Assembly: GCF_013393345.1 (NCBI RefSeq)
Contig: NZ_QJRF01000031.1
Location: 1 to 64,000 of the forward strand
Length of the DNA: 64,000 bases
Reading direction: 5' to 3'
Source: Pseudomonas taiwanensis
Lineage (GTDB): Bacteria > Pseudomonadota > Gammaproteobacteria > Pseudomonadales > Pseudomonadaceae
Shown: one piece after another, positions 7,153-16,395 of the stretch
How the letters are laid out: the number at the start of each line of letters is the position of its first letter
Position numbering within the stretch: the first letter of the stretch is position 1
The notes under the pieces: model-generated
Databases searched by the model: none
What the model saw: the letters and a program-made list of their open reading frames with translations, nothing else
Told to the model about the DNA's origin: nothing
Translations under genes and position numbers: made by a program

Positions 7153-8172
7153 TCAGACGTGCAACGGACTCTGCTTGCGCTCCCCGCGCGGCGAATGGCC
7201 GAAGAAGCGGCTGTAGCACTTGGAGAAGTGCGCCGGCGAGGCAAAGCCGCAGGCCAGGGCGATGTCGCGGACCTGGGACTCGCTGCGCAGCAGCAGGTCG
7301 CGGGCGCGGTTCAGGCGCAGTTCCAGGTAGTACTGGCTGGGAGTGCGGTCCAGGTACTTGTGGAACAGCCGTTCCAGCTGGCGCACCGATACCTCGTTGA
7401 GTTGCGCCAGTTCTTCCAGCTCCAGCGGCTCCTCCAGGTTGGCTTCCATGATCGCGACGATCTGGCTCAGCTTCGGCTGGGCGTGGCCGAGCTTCTGTCG
7501 CAGCGGAACGCGTTGCTGTTCGCGGGCGCCGCGCATGCGGTCGCAGAGCAGCAGTTCGGCGGCGCGGGTGGCGATTTCCACGCCGCCCGGCTCGCGGGCG
7601 ATCAGTTGCAGGGTCATGTCCATGGATGCGGTGCCGCCGGAGCAGGTGTAGCGGTCGCGATCCAGTTCGAACAGCTGGTTGGAAATGACGATGCCGGGGA
7701 ACTTGTCCTTGACCTGCTCGATGTCCTCCCAATGCACCGTGCAGCGATAGCCCTTGAGCAATTCGGCGCTGGCCAGCAGGTGGCTGCCGGTGCAGATGCC
7801 GCCCAGCGCCACGTCGTGCTGGGACAGCTTGCGCACCCAGTTGAGCAGGCGGCGGTCGTAGCGGGTCGGCATGGGGTTGGAGCCGACGACGAACAGGGCG
7901 TCCAGTGCGGGAGCGTCCTCGAAGCTGTGGTCGGGGACCACGCGCATGCCATTGCTGGCTTGCACCGGCTCGTGGTCGGCGGCGATCAGCAGGGTACGGA
8001 ACAGGGTGCGCTTGGCGGCCAGGTTGGCCATGCGCAGGGTCTCGATCGCCGAAGCGAAGCCGATGGTGGTGAAGTTGGGGATCAGCAGGAAACCGAAGGT
8101 CTTCACTGCGTCAGGCCGGGACTGGGCCTGGATTTCGTCGACGGACGGCGGCGCAAGATTCGCAACAGCCAT
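7153..8172 (-). CDS. GlxA-type AraC family transcriptional regulator
   Basis: The 339-aa product has a DJ-1/PfpI-like ligand-sensing domain (about 25-215, including CTGSHLLASAELL, the HWEDIEQV segment and TCSGGTASMDM) and an AraC HTH (about 235-330, including VRQLERLFHKYL and FSKCYSRFFGHSP). The ATG at 8172 is preferred because GGAGGAAG sits 5-6 bases upstream; a GTG at 8187 would overlap that site. It is divergent from glyA-sox and convergent with the creatinine permease. Members of this family (GbdR, CdhR, SouR, ArgR) control quaternary-amine, sarcosine and arginine catabolism. A role as the local sarcosine/creatine regulator is plausible but unproven. Confidence 0.9.
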   Translation of the reverse strand: MAVANLAPPSVDEIQAQSRPDAVKTFGFLLIPNFTTIGFASAIETLRMANLAAKRTLFRTLLIAADHEPVQASNGMRVVPDHSFEDAPALDALFVVGSNPMPTRYDRRLLNWVRKLSQHDVALGGICTGSHLLASAELLKGYRCTVHWEDIEQVKDKFPGIVISNQLFELDRDRYTCSGGTASMDMTLQLIAREPGGVEIATRAAELLLCDRMRGAREQQRVPLRQKLGHAQPKLSQIVAIMEANLEEPLELEELAQLNEVSVRQLERLFHKYLDRTPSQYYLELRLNRARDLLLRSESQVRDIALACGFASPAHFSKCYSRFFGHSPRGERKQSPLHV

Positions 8173-8552
8173 GGGTTCTTCCTCCACTGCATCGACTGTC
8201 GTTTTTGGGTATTGGCGGGTGAGGCAGGAGTCGAAGTGCAGTTCTGTCTTTTTATTGTTCTGAGGCGCGGGAGCGAGCCTGCGCCGGGGTCCAGCTTACA
8301 CCCATTCCAGCCCTGCATCAGCGGCGTTCCTGCGCGATATCCGGGGGCTGGCGGAGAGGTCTTCGGTAATCGAACGGTTTTACTTCGCTGCCAGGGTAGG
8401 TTTGGGCATTTACACGTCGCAAACAGGCAAACGGGGTGTCGGACTAACTCGCACAATCGGCCGCAACAGGCTGGCACCGACCGTATTGCAGCGGTAGGCG
8501 CCAAGCCCCCAAAACAACAGAGACGACAGCGGGTTGTCGCAGGAGATCATCG
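8173..8552. promoter_or_regulatory. Divergent intergenic region between AraC gene and glyA-sox operon
   Basis: These 380 bases contain no credible gene. They must hold the promoters for both the leftward regulator and the rightward operon. I do not see a clean sigma-70 pair or a perfect operator; a short direct recurrence of GCAAACAGGCAAAC occurs near 8420. The glyA ribosome-binding site is CAGGAGATCATCG. Confidence 0.4.
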
Positions 8553-9806
8553 ATGTTCAGCAAGCAAGACCAGATCCAGGGTTACGACGACGAACTGTTC
8601 AGCGCGATTCAGGAAGAAGAGCAGCGTCAGGAAGACCACATCGAGCTGATCGCCTCGGAAAACTACACCAGCAAGCGCGTGATGGAAGCCCAGGGCAGCG
8701 GCCTGACCAACAAGTACGCCGAAGGCTACCCGGGCAAGCGCTACTACGGTGGCTGCGAGTTCGTCGACAAGGTCGAACAGCTGGCCATCGACCGTGCCAA
8801 GCAGCTGTTCGGCGCCGATTACGCCAACGTCCAGCCGCACTCCGGCTCGCAAGCCAACAGCGCCGTCTACCTGGCCCTGCTGAACGCCGGTGACACCATC
8901 CTCGGCATGAGCCTGGCCCACGGCGGCCACCTGACCCACGGCGCCAAGGTCTCCTCCTCCGGCAAGCTGTACAACGCCGTGCAGTACGGCCTGGACACCG
9001 CCACCGGCCTGATCGATTACGACGAAGTCGAGCGCCTGGCCGTCGAGCATAAGCCGAAGATGATCGTTGCCGGCTTCTCCGCCTACTCCAAGACCCTCGA
9101 CTTCCCGCGCTTCCGCGCCATCGCCGACAAGGTGGGTGCGCTGCTGTTCGTCGACATGGCCCACGTCGCCGGCCTGGTTGCCGCTGGCCTGTACCCGAAC
9201 CCGCTGCCCTACGCCGATGTGGTCACCACCACCACCCACAAGACCCTGCGCGGTCCGCGTGGCGGCCTGATCCTGGCCAAGTCCAACGAAGAGATCGAGA
9301 AGAAGCTGAACTCCGCTGTCTTCCCCGGCGCCCAGGGTGGCCCGCTGATGCACGTGATCGCCGCCAAGGCCGTGTGCTTCAAGGAAGCGCTGGAGCCCGG
9401 CTTCAAGGAGTACCAGGCCCAGGTGATCCAGAACGCCCAGGCCATGGCCAAGGTGTTCATCGACCGTGGCTACGACGTGGTCTCCGGCGGCACCGACAAC
9501 CACCTGTTCCTGGTTAGCCTGATCAAGCAAGGCAAGACCGGCAAGGAAGCTGACGCCGCCCTTGGCCGCGCTGGCATCACCGTGAACAAGAACGCCGTAC
9601 CGAACGACCCGCAGTCGCCCTTCGTGACTTCCGGCGTGCGCATCGGTACCCCGGCCATCACCAGCCGTGGCTTCAAGGAAGCCCAGAGCATCGAGCTGGC
9701 CGGCTGGATCTGCGACATCCTCGACCACCTCGGCGATGCCGACGTCGAAGCCCAGGTGGCCAAGCAGGTCGCCGGCCTCTGCGCCGACTTCCCTGTCTAC
9801 CGCTAA
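8553..9806 (+). CDS. glyA: Serine hydroxymethyltransferase
   Basis: The 417-aa PLP enzyme interconverts glycine + 5,10-methylene-THF and serine + THF. Length and sequence are typical of bacterial SHMT: the N-terminal [11 protein letters not shown] motif, the [18 protein letters not shown] substrate segment, and the PLP-lysine motif [14 protein letters not shown] strong AGGAG ribosome-binding site precedes the ATG. It opens an operon with soxBDAG, in line with a catabolic isozyme (P. aeruginosa glyA1 is recalled in the same place). It would convert the glycine and methylene-THF released by sarcosine oxidase into serine for the serine dehydratase encoded at the left edge of the window. Confidence 0.96.
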   Translation: MFSKQDQIQGYDDELFSAIQEEEQRQEDHIELIASENYTSKRVMEAQGSGLTNKYAEGYPGKRYYGGCEFVDKVEQLAIDRAKQLFGADYANVQPHSGSQANSAVYLALLNAGDTILGMSLAHGGHLTHGAKVSSSGKLYNAVQYGLDTATGLIDYDEVERLAVEHKPKMIVAGFSAYSKTLDFPRFRAIADKVGALLFVDMAHVAGLVAAGLYPNPLPYADVVTTTTHKTLRGPRGGLILAKSNEEIEKKLNSAVFPGAQGGPLMHVIAAKAVCFKEALEPGFKEYQAQVIQNAQAMAKVFIDRGYDVVSGGTDNHLFLVSLIKQGKTGKEADAALGRAGITVNKNAVPNDPQSPFVTSGVRIGTPAITSRGFKEAQSIELAGWICDILDHLGDADVEAQVAKQVAGLCADFPVYR

Positions 9807-9821
9807 TCCAGGAGTCCGAAC

Positions 9822-11072
9822 ATGCAACGTTATTCCGGCTTCGGTCTGTTCAAGCACTCCCTGAGCCACCACGAAAACTGGCAACGCATGTGGCGCAACC
9901 CGACGCCGAAGCCGGTCTATGACGTGATCATCGTCGGCGGTGGCGGCCACGGCCTGGCCACTGCCTACTACCTGGCCAAGGAGTTCGGCGTGAAGAACGT
10001 CGCGGTGGTGGAGAAGGGCTGGCTGGGCGGCGGCAACACTGCGCGCAACACCACCATCGTCCGCTCCAACTACCTGTGGGACGAGGCGGCGCAGCTGTAC
10101 GAACACGCCATGAAACTGTGGGAAGGCCTGTCCCAGGACCTGAACTACAACGTGATGTTCTCCCAGCGTGGCGTCTACAACCTCTGCCACACCCTGCAGG
10201 ACATGCGTGACTCGGCTCGCCGGGTCAACGCCAACCGCCTCAACGGCGTCGACGGCGAACTGCTGGACGCCCGCCAGGTAGCCGAGGAGATTCCTTTCCT
10301 CGACTGCAGCAAGAGCACCCGTTACCCGATCATGGGTTCCACCGTTCAGCGTCGTGGGGGCGTGGCCCGCCATGACGCCGTGGCCTGGGGCTACGCCCGT
10401 GCCGCCGACGCCCTGGGTGTCGACCTGCTGCAGAACACCGAGGTGCTCGGTTTCCGCAAGCAGGATGGCGCGGTGATCGGTGTCGAAACCAATCGCGGCT
10501 TCATCGGCGCCAAGCGAGTCGGCGTGGTCACCGCTGGTAACTCCGGTCATATGGCCAAGCAGGCCGGCTTCCGTCTGCCGCTGGAATCCCACCCGCTGCA
10601 GGCCCTGGTGTCCGAGCCGATCAAGCCGATCATCCACAGCGTGATCATGTCCAACGCCGTGCATGGCTACATCAGCCAGTCGGACAAGGGCGACCTGGTC
10701 ATCGGTGCCGGTATCGACGGCTACAACGGCTACGGCCAACGCGGCTCCTACGGGACCATCGAGCACACCCTGCAGGCCATCGTGGAGATGTTCCCGATCC
10801 TCTCCCGCGTGCGCATGAACCGTCAGTGGGGCGGCATCGTGGATACGACTCCGGACGCCTGCCCGATCATCTCCAAGACCCCGGTGAAGAACCTGTTCTT
10901 CAACTGCGGCTGGGGCACCGGCGGCTTCAAGGCCACCCCGGGCTCGGGCCATGTCTTCGCGGCGAGCCTGGCGCGCGGCGAAATGCACCCGCTGGCCAAG
11001 CCCTTCTCCATCGACCGTTTCCACACCGGCGCACTGATCGATGAACACGGGGCTGCCGCGGTAGCGCACTGA
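9822..11072 (+). CDS. soxB: Sarcosine oxidase beta subunit
   Basis: The 416-aa DAO-family flavoprotein is a subunit of the heterotetrameric sarcosine oxidase (alpha-beta-gamma-delta), which demethylates sarcosine to glycine. A dinucleotide-binding motif ([20 protein letters not shown], residues ~32-51) is followed by [20 protein letters not shown], typical of SoxB. The C-terminal [14 protein letters not shown] segment is also family-typical. It starts 15 bases after glyA with a CAGGAG site. A ~100-bp R2 palindromic repeat separates it from soxD. Confidence 0.96.
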   Translation: MQRYSGFGLFKHSLSHHENWQRMWRNPTPKPVYDVIIVGGGGHGLATAYYLAKEFGVKNVAVVEKGWLGGGNTARNTTIVRSNYLWDEAAQLYEHAMKLWEGLSQDLNYNVMFSQRGVYNLCHTLQDMRDSARRVNANRLNGVDGELLDARQVAEEIPFLDCSKSTRYPIMGSTVQRRGGVARHDAVAWGYARAADALGVDLLQNTEVLGFRKQDGAVIGVETNRGFIGAKRVGVVTAGNSGHMAKQAGFRLPLESHPLQALVSEPIKPIIHSVIMSNAVHGYISQSDKGDLVIGAGIDGYNGYGQRGSYGTIEHTLQAIVEMFPILSRVRMNRQWGGIVDTTPDACPIISKTPVKNLFFNCGWGTGGFKATPGSGHVFAASLARGEMHPLAKPFSIDRFHTGALIDEHGAAAVAH

Positions 11073-11079
11073 TCAAGCT

Positions 11080-11175
11080 CCCTCTCCCTTGGGGAGAGGG
11101 CTGGGGTGAGGGGACCGGCTACCGCGCCAAGGCCGACATCCCTCACCCCCGGCCCCTCTCCCAAGGGGAGAGGGG
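11080..11175. repeat. R2 dispersed repeat inside the sox operon, copy b
   Basis: CCCTCTCCC...GGGAGAGGG and a second facing hairpin (CCCTCACCCCCGGCCCCTCTCCC with GGGGAGAGGGG) lie between soxB and soxD. It occupies an otherwise tightly packed operon and could alter mRNA stability or subunit stoichiometry. Confidence 0.85.
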
Positions 11176-11205
11176 AGATAAAGAGATTCACCGGAGACCA
11201 CCACC

Positions 11206-11532
11206 ATGCTGCACATCTTCTGCCCCTACTGCGGGGAGCTGCGCTCCGAAGAGGAATTCCACGCCAAGGGCCAGGCGCACATCCCGCGCCCCCTGGATCC
11301 GAACGCCTGCACCGACGAGGAGTGGGGCGACTACATCTTCTTCCGCGACAACCCGCGCGGCATCCACCACGAGCTGTGGGTGCACGCCGCTGGCTGCCGC
11401 AAGTACTTCAACGCCACGCGCCACACCGTGAGCTACGAAATCCTCGAAACCTACAAGATCGGTGAGAAGCCCACTGTCACCGAGGCCAACGTCGGCGAGA
11501 AGAAAGCCGCGACCGCAGGAGTAACGGCATGA
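11206..11532 (+). CDS. soxD: Sarcosine oxidase delta subunit
   Basis: The 108-aa small zinc-binding subunit of heterotetrameric sarcosine oxidase has an N-terminal CPYCG pair and a later HAAGCRKYFN segment that supply zinc ligands; SoxD proteins are usually about 90-110 aa. It follows the R2 repeat, with CCGGAG ahead of the ATG, and overlaps the soxA start by 4 bases (ATGA). Confidence 0.95.
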   Translation: MLHIFCPYCGELRSEEEFHAKGQAHIPRPLDPNACTDEEWGDYIFFRDNPRGIHHELWVHAAGCRKYFNATRHTVSYEILETYKIGEKPTVTEANVGEKKAATAGVTA

Positions 11533-14500
11533 GCCAGGTCAATCGCCTCCCCAAGGGTGGCCGCGTCGATCGCAGTCAACCGCTGACCTTCACCTTCAAC
11601 GGCCAGAACTATCAGGGCTTCGCGGGTGACACCCTGGCTGCCGCCCTGCTGGCCAACGGCGTCGACATCGTCGGCCGCAGCTTCAAGTACTCCCGTCCGC
11701 GCGGCATCGTCGCCGCCGGTGCGGAAGAGCCCAACGCCGTGCTGCAGATCGGTTCCACCGAGAGCTCCCAGGTGCCGAACGTGCGCGCCACCCAGCAGGC
11801 CCTCTACGCAGGCCTGGTGGCGACCAGCACCAACGGCTGGCCGAACGTGAACAACGACGTCATGGGCATCCTCGGCAAGGTCGGCGGCTCCATGATGCCG
11901 CCCGGGTTCTACTACAAGACCTTCATGTACCCGCAGAACCTGTGGCTGACCTACGAGAAGTACATCCGCAAGGCCGCTGGCCTCGGTCGTGCCCCTCTGG
12001 AAGTCGACCCGGACATCTACGACCACATGAACCAGTACTGCGACGTGCTGGTGGTTGGCGCCGGCCCTGCCGGTATCGCCGCCGCCCTGGCCGCCGGCCG
12101 CAGTGGCGCCCGTGTGATCCTGGCTGACGAGCAGGAAGAATTCGGTGGCAGTCTGCTGGACACCCGCGAAACCCTGGACGGCAAGCCCGCTTCGGAGTGG
12201 GTGACCAAGGCCATCGCCGAACTGGCCAAGCTGCCGGAAGTGACCCTGCTGCCGCGCGCCACGGTGAACGGCTATCACGACCACAACTTCCTCACCATCC
12301 ACCAGCGCCTGACTGACCACCTGGGCGAGGTCGCGCCCCATGGCCAGGCCCGTCACCGCGTCCACCGCGTCCGCGCCAAGCGCGTGGTGCTGGCCGCCGG
12401 CGCCCACGAGCGTCCGCTGGTGTATTCGAACAACGACGTGCCGGGCAACATGCTCGCCGGCGCCGTCTCCACCTACGTGAACCGCTATGGCGTGGCCCCG
12501 GGCCGCCAGCTGGTGCTGTCCACCAACAACGACTACGCCTACCGCGTCGCGCTGGACTGGCTGGATGCCGGCCAGAAAGTAGTGGCTGTGGCCGATGCCC
12601 GCAGCAACCCGCGCGGCGCCTGGGTCGAAGAAGCCCGCGCTCGTGGCGTGCGCATCCTCACCGGCAGCGCCGTGGTCGAGGCTCGTGGTAGCAAGCGCGT
12701 CACCGGTGCCCGCATCTGCGCCATCGACCTGAAGAGCCACAAGGTCACCAGCCCCGGTGAAGTGGTGGATTGCGACCTGATCGCCAGCTCCGGCGGCTAC
12801 AGCCCGGTGGTACACCTGGCGTCGCACCTGGGCGGCAAGCCGACCTGGCGTGAAGACATCCTCGCCTTCGTGCCCGGTGAAGGCTTCCAGAAGCGCATCT
12901 GCGCCGGTGCCGTGAATGGCGTGTTCGGTCTGGGCGATGCCCTGGCGGACGGTTTCGAGGCCGGTGCCAAGGCTGCGGCCGAAGCCGGCTTCAAGCTGGT
13001 CGAAGGCACCGTACCGAAGACCGAGAAGCGCAAGGAAGAAGCGACCGTGGGCCTGTTCCAGGTGCCGCACGACAAGTCCACCTCCCGTGCGCCGAAGCAG
13101 TTCGTCGACCTGCAGAACGACGTCACCTCCGCCGGTATCGAACTGGCCACCCGTGAAGGCTTCGAGTCGGTCGAGCACGTCAAGCGCTACACCGCGCTGG
13201 GCTTCGGTACCGACCAGGGCAAGCTGGGCAACATCAACGGCCTGGCCATCGCCGCTCGCTCGATGGGTATCTCCATCGCCGAGATGGGCACCACCATGTT
13301 CCGCCCGAACTACACCCCGGTGACCTTCGGCGCTGTCGCCGGTCGTCACTGCGGCCACCTGTTCGAGCCCAAGCGTTACACCGCGATGCACCGCTGGCAC
13401 CTGGAGCAGGGCGCCGAGTTCGAGGACGTCGGCCAGTGGAAGCGCCCGTGGTTCTTCCCCAAGCGCGGCGAAGACATGCACGCTGCGGTCGCCCGCGAGT
13501 GCAAGGCCGTGCGTGACAGCGTGGGCATCCTCGATGCGTCCACCCTCGGCAAGATCGACATCCAGGGCCCGGATGCCCGCGAGTTCCTCAACCGCGTGTA
13601 CACCAACGCCTGGACCAAGCTGGACGTGGGCAAGGCCCGCTACGGCCTGATGTGCAAGGAAGACGGCATGGTCTTCGACGACGGCGTGACCGCCTGCGTC
13701 GCCGAGAACCACTTCATCATGACCACCACCACCGGCGGTGCCGCCCGGGTGATGGAATGGCTGGAGATCTACCACCAGACCGAATGGCCGGAGCTGAAGG
13801 TGTACTTCACCTCGGTCACCGACCACTGGGCCACCATGACCCTGTCCGGCCCCAACAGCCGCAAGCTGCTGGCCGAAGTCACCGACATCGACCTGGACAA
13901 GGACGCCTTCCCCTTCATGAGCTGGAAGGAAGGCCTGGTAGGTGGTGTGCCGGCTCGTGTGTTCCGCATCTCCTTCACCGGTGAGCTGAGCTACGAAGTG
14001 AACGTGCAGGCCGACTACGCCCTGGGCGTGTGGGAAAAAATCGTCGAGGCCGGCAAGAAGTACAACCTGACCCCGTACGGCACTGAAACCATGCACGTAC
14101 TGCGGGCCGAGAAGGGCTTCATCATCGTCGGCCAGGACACCGATGGCTCGGTGACCCCGGACGACCTGAACATGGGCTGGTGCGTGGGTCGCAACAAGGC
14201 GTTCTCGTGGATCGGCTGGCGCGGCATGAACCGCGAAGACAGCCTGCGCGAAGACCGCAAGCAACTGGTAGGCCTCAAGCCCATCGACCCGAACAAGGTG
14301 CTGCCGGAAGGCGCCCAGCTGGTGTTCGATCCGAAGCAGTCCATCCCGATGAAGATGGTCGGCCACGTCACCTCCAGCTACATGAGTTCGACCATGGGTT
14401 ATTCCTTCGCCATGGCCGTGGTCAAGGGTGGCCTCAAGCGTATGGGCGAGCGTGTCTTCGCGCCGCTGGCCGATGGCAGCGTGATCGAAGCCGAAATCTG

Positions 14501-14546
14501 CAGCTCCGTGTTCTATGACCCGAAAGGGGACCGCCAGAATGTCTAA
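11529..14546 (+). CDS. soxA: Sarcosine oxidase alpha subunit
   Basis: The 1005-aa subunit has an N-terminal 2Fe-2S-like fold without cluster ligands (about 15-100) and a pyridine-nucleotide/FAD Rossmann domain beginning CDVLVVGAGPAGIAAALAAG at 171-190. A C-terminal GcvT-like folate-binding domain spans about 610-1000. The GcvT part captures the sarcosine methyl group on THF as 5,10-methylene-THF, which the adjacent glyA can use. Length is normal for the family. The start overlaps soxD and the end overlaps soxG by 8 bases, indicating translational coupling of the complex. Confidence 0.97.
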   Translation: MSQVNRLPKGGRVDRSQPLTFTFNGQNYQGFAGDTLAAALLANGVDIVGRSFKYSRPRGIVAAGAEEPNAVLQIGSTESSQVPNVRATQQALYAGLVATSTNGWPNVNNDVMGILGKVGGSMMPPGFYYKTFMYPQNLWLTYEKYIRKAAGLGRAPLEVDPDIYDHMNQYCDVLVVGAGPAGIAAALAAGRSGARVILADEQEEFGGSLLDTRETLDGKPASEWVTKAIAELAKLPEVTLLPRATVNGYHDHNFLTIHQRLTDHLGEVAPHGQARHRVHRVRAKRVVLAAGAHERPLVYSNNDVPGNMLAGAVSTYVNRYGVAPGRQLVLSTNNDYAYRVALDWLDAGQKVVAVADARSNPRGAWVEEARARGVRILTGSAVVEARGSKRVTGARICAIDLKSHKVTSPGEVVDCDLIASSGGYSPVVHLASHLGGKPTWREDILAFVPGEGFQKRICAGAVNGVFGLGDALADGFEAGAKAAAEAGFKLVEGTVPKTEKRKEEATVGLFQVPHDKSTSRAPKQFVDLQNDVTSAGIELATREGFESVEHVKRYTALGFGTDQGKLGNINGLAIAARSMGISIAEMGTTMFRPNYTPVTFGAVAGRHCGHLFEPKRYTAMHRWHLEQGAEFEDVGQWKRPWFFPKRGEDMHAAVARECKAVRDSVGILDASTLGKIDIQGPDAREFLNRVYTNAWTKLDVGKARYGLMCKEDGMVFDDGVTACVAENHFIMTTTTGGAARVMEWLEIYHQTEWPELKVYFTSVTDHWATMTLSGPNSRKLLAEVTDIDLDKDAFPFMSWKEGLVGGVPARVFRISFTGELSYEVNVQADYALGVWEKIVEAGKKYNLTPYGTETMHVLRAEKGFIIVGQDTDGSVTPDDLNMGWCVGRNKAFSWIGWRGMNREDSLREDRKQLVGLKPIDPNKVLPEGAQLVFDPKQSIPMKMVGHVTSSYMSSTMGYSFAMAVVKGGLKRMGERVFAPLADGSVIEAEICSSVFYDPKGDRQNV

Positions 14547-15168
14547 CGTGAACGTCTACAAACAGCGTCCTGATGCCGCCCACGCCGAATCGCCGCTGTT
14601 CCATGCCGGCCTCGACGAGCTGGCGCGCAAAGGCAAGAGCAGCGCAGGTGTGGTCCTGCGCGAGAAGAAGCTCCTCGGTCACCTGGTGATCCGTGGCGAC
14701 GCCAAGGATCCGGCCTTCGCCGGTGGCGTGCACAGCGCCCTGGGCCTGGAGCTGCCGGTCGCGCTGACCCTGGTGGCCAGCGGCGACACCTCGCTGCAGT
14801 GGCTGGGCCCGGACGAGTGGCTGCTGATCGTGCCGAGTGGCCAGGAGTTCGAGACCGAACAGCGCCTGCGCAAGGCACTGGATGGCCAGCACATCTCCGT
14901 GGTCAACGTCAGCGGCGGCCAGACCATCCTCGAGCTCTCCGGACCCAAGGTCCGCGAGGTGCTGATGAAGTCGACCCCCTATGACGTGCACCCGAGCAAC
15001 TTCCCGGTGGGCAAGGCCGTCGGCAGCACCTTCGCCAAGGCCTCGCTGGTGATTCGCCATACCGGCGAAGACACCTGGGAACTGCTGATCCGTCGCAGCT
15101 TCTCCGACTACTTCTGGCTCTGGCTGCAAGACGCCAGCGCGGAGTTCGGACTGGCGGTGAAGGCCTGA
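14539..15168 (+). CDS. soxG: Sarcosine oxidase gamma subunit
   Basis: The 209-aa subunit completes the SoxBDAG complex. The ATG at 14539 gives the usual MSNVNVYKQRPDA start and overlaps the soxA stop by 8 bases. A GcvT-like fold is indicated by LGPDEWLLIVPSG and the C-terminal RRSFSDYFWLWL. The gamma subunit is structural and helps bind the FMN/folate region. The reading frame is open further upstream (14515), but that start has no advantage. Confidence 0.95.
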   Translation: MSNVNVYKQRPDAAHAESPLFHAGLDELARKGKSSAGVVLREKKLLGHLVIRGDAKDPAFAGGVHSALGLELPVALTLVASGDTSLQWLGPDEWLLIVPSGQEFETEQRLRKALDGQHISVVNVSGGQTILELSGPKVREVLMKSTPYDVHPSNFPVGKAVGSTFAKASLVIRHTGEDTWELLIRRSFSDYFWLWLQDASAEFGLAVKA

Positions 15169-15185
15169 TCGGCACGGGGCGTTCC

Positions 15186-15292
15186 GTAGGTTGGGCCAAG
15201 CGCAGCGCGGCCCAACGAGCGGAGCCCCGGATGGACTTCAGGGAGCGCTGCGCGCTCCTTGTTGGGCTTCGCAAGCTCAGCACCAACCTACG
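15186..15292. repeat. R3 dispersed repeat, copy a
   Basis: CGTAGGTTGGGCC... with complementary end CACCAACCTACG, enclosing GAGCGCTGCGCGCTCC. It lies between soxG and purU. Confidence 0.75.
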
Positions 15293-15315
15293 TCGTTGCG
15301 CCGTTGGAGATCGAG

Positions 15316-16179
15316 ATGAGCCGCACCCCCGATACCTGGATTCTCACCGCCCAATGCCCGAGCGTGCTCGGCACCGTGGATGCGGTGACGCGCTTTCTCT
15401 TCGAGCAGCGTTGCTACGTCACCGAACACCATTCCTTCGATGACCGGCTGTCTTCGCGCTTCTTCATTCGTGTCGAATTCCGCCAGCCGGACGACTTCGA
15501 CGAGCAAGCCTTCCGCGCTGGCCTCGATGAGCGCCTGGCGCCGTTCGACATGCAGCTGGAACTGACACCGCCGGGCTATCGCGCCAAGGTGGTGTTGATG
15601 GTCTCCAAGGCCGACCACTGCTTGAACGACCTGCTCTACCGCCAGCGCATCGGCCAACTGGCCATGGACGTGGTGGCAGTGGTGTCCAACCACCCGGACC
15701 TGGAACCGCTCGCCCGTTGGCACGGGATTCCCTATCACCACTTCCCCCTCGACCCGAACGACAAGCCGTCGCAGGAGCGCAAGGTGCTGCAGGTGATCGA
15801 GCAGTCCGGCGCCGAACTGGTGGTGCTCGCGCGCTACATGCAGGTGCTGTCGCCCGAGCTGTGCAAGAAGCTCGATGGCTGGGCGATCAATATCCACCAC
15901 TCGCTGCTGCCCGGCTTCAAGGGCGCCAAGCCTTACCACCAGGCCTACCAGAAGGGCGTGAAGCTGGTGGGTGCCACGGCGCATTACATCAATAACGACC
16001 TCGACGAAGGCCCGATCATCGCCCAGGGCGTCGAAGCGGTGGATCACGCGCACTACCCCGAGGACCTGATCGCCAAGGGCCGCGACATCGAGTGCCTGAC
16101 CCTGGCCAAGGCTGTCGGCTACCACATCGAACGCCGCGTGTTCCTCAACGCCAACCGCACGGTGGTGCTCAACGCATAA
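15316..16179 (+). CDS. purU: Formyltetrahydrofolate deformylase
   Basis: The 287-aa enzyme hydrolyses 10-formyl-THF to formate and THF, balancing the one-carbon pool loaded by sarcosine oxidase. It has an N-terminal ACT-like domain (about 8-85) and a C-terminal formyltransferase fold with the catalytic region NIHHSLLPGFKGAKPYHQA and the aspartate in NNDLDEGPIIAQ. The ATG at 15316 (MSRTPDTW) follows GGAGATCGAG; the longer upstream frame runs into repeat R3. Its place in the sox operon marks it as the catabolic paralogue (recalled as purU2 in P. aeruginosa). Confidence 0.95.
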   Translation: MSRTPDTWILTAQCPSVLGTVDAVTRFLFEQRCYVTEHHSFDDRLSSRFFIRVEFRQPDDFDEQAFRAGLDERLAPFDMQLELTPPGYRAKVVLMVSKADHCLNDLLYRQRIGQLAMDVVAVVSNHPDLEPLARWHGIPYHHFPLDPNDKPSQERKVLQVIEQSGAELVVLARYMQVLSPELCKKLDGWAINIHHSLLPGFKGAKPYHQAYQKGVKLVGATAHYINNDLDEGPIIAQGVEAVDHAHYPEDLIAKGRDIECLTLAKAVGYHIERRVFLNANRTVVLNA

Positions 16180-16187
16180 GGCTTTTC

Positions 16188-16272
16188 TCCCTCTCCCTTC
16201 AGGGAGAGGGCCGGGGAGAGGGTGCGTCCTCTTCTTGGTGGGCTGAAGCGGAACGCCGCCCGGCCCACCCTA
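16188..16272. repeat. R2 (copy c) and R3-like fragments between purU and fdhA
   Basis: 16188-16222 is a single R2 hairpin (CTCCCTCTCCCTTCAGGGAGAGGG). 16236-16272 resembles the R3 right end (GGCGGAACGCCG-like core and CCCACCCTA). Confidence 0.6.
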
Positions 16273-16395
16273 CTTGAGGAACTCGCCTCTGCCAGGTTTC
16301 ACCGGCGGGTTCCGGCAACAGATGCAAGCTCCAGTGCAAGGCCGCGTGGCCGTCGGTCGCGCCTTTGTGTTCACAACAACAACGGAGAATTACGC

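Noticed and set aside
8478-8500. TGGCAC...TTGCA upstream of glyA resembling a sigma-54 site
   Set aside because: The spacer is three bases too long for sigma-54.
8547-11069. 840-aa open frame antisense to glyA and soxB
   Set aside because: High-GC mirror frame of two certain genes; composition is His/Val/Gly-rich without a recognisable domain.
11451-14366. 971-aa open frame antisense to soxA
   Set aside because: Same artefact; soxA on the other strand has full family matches and operon overlaps.
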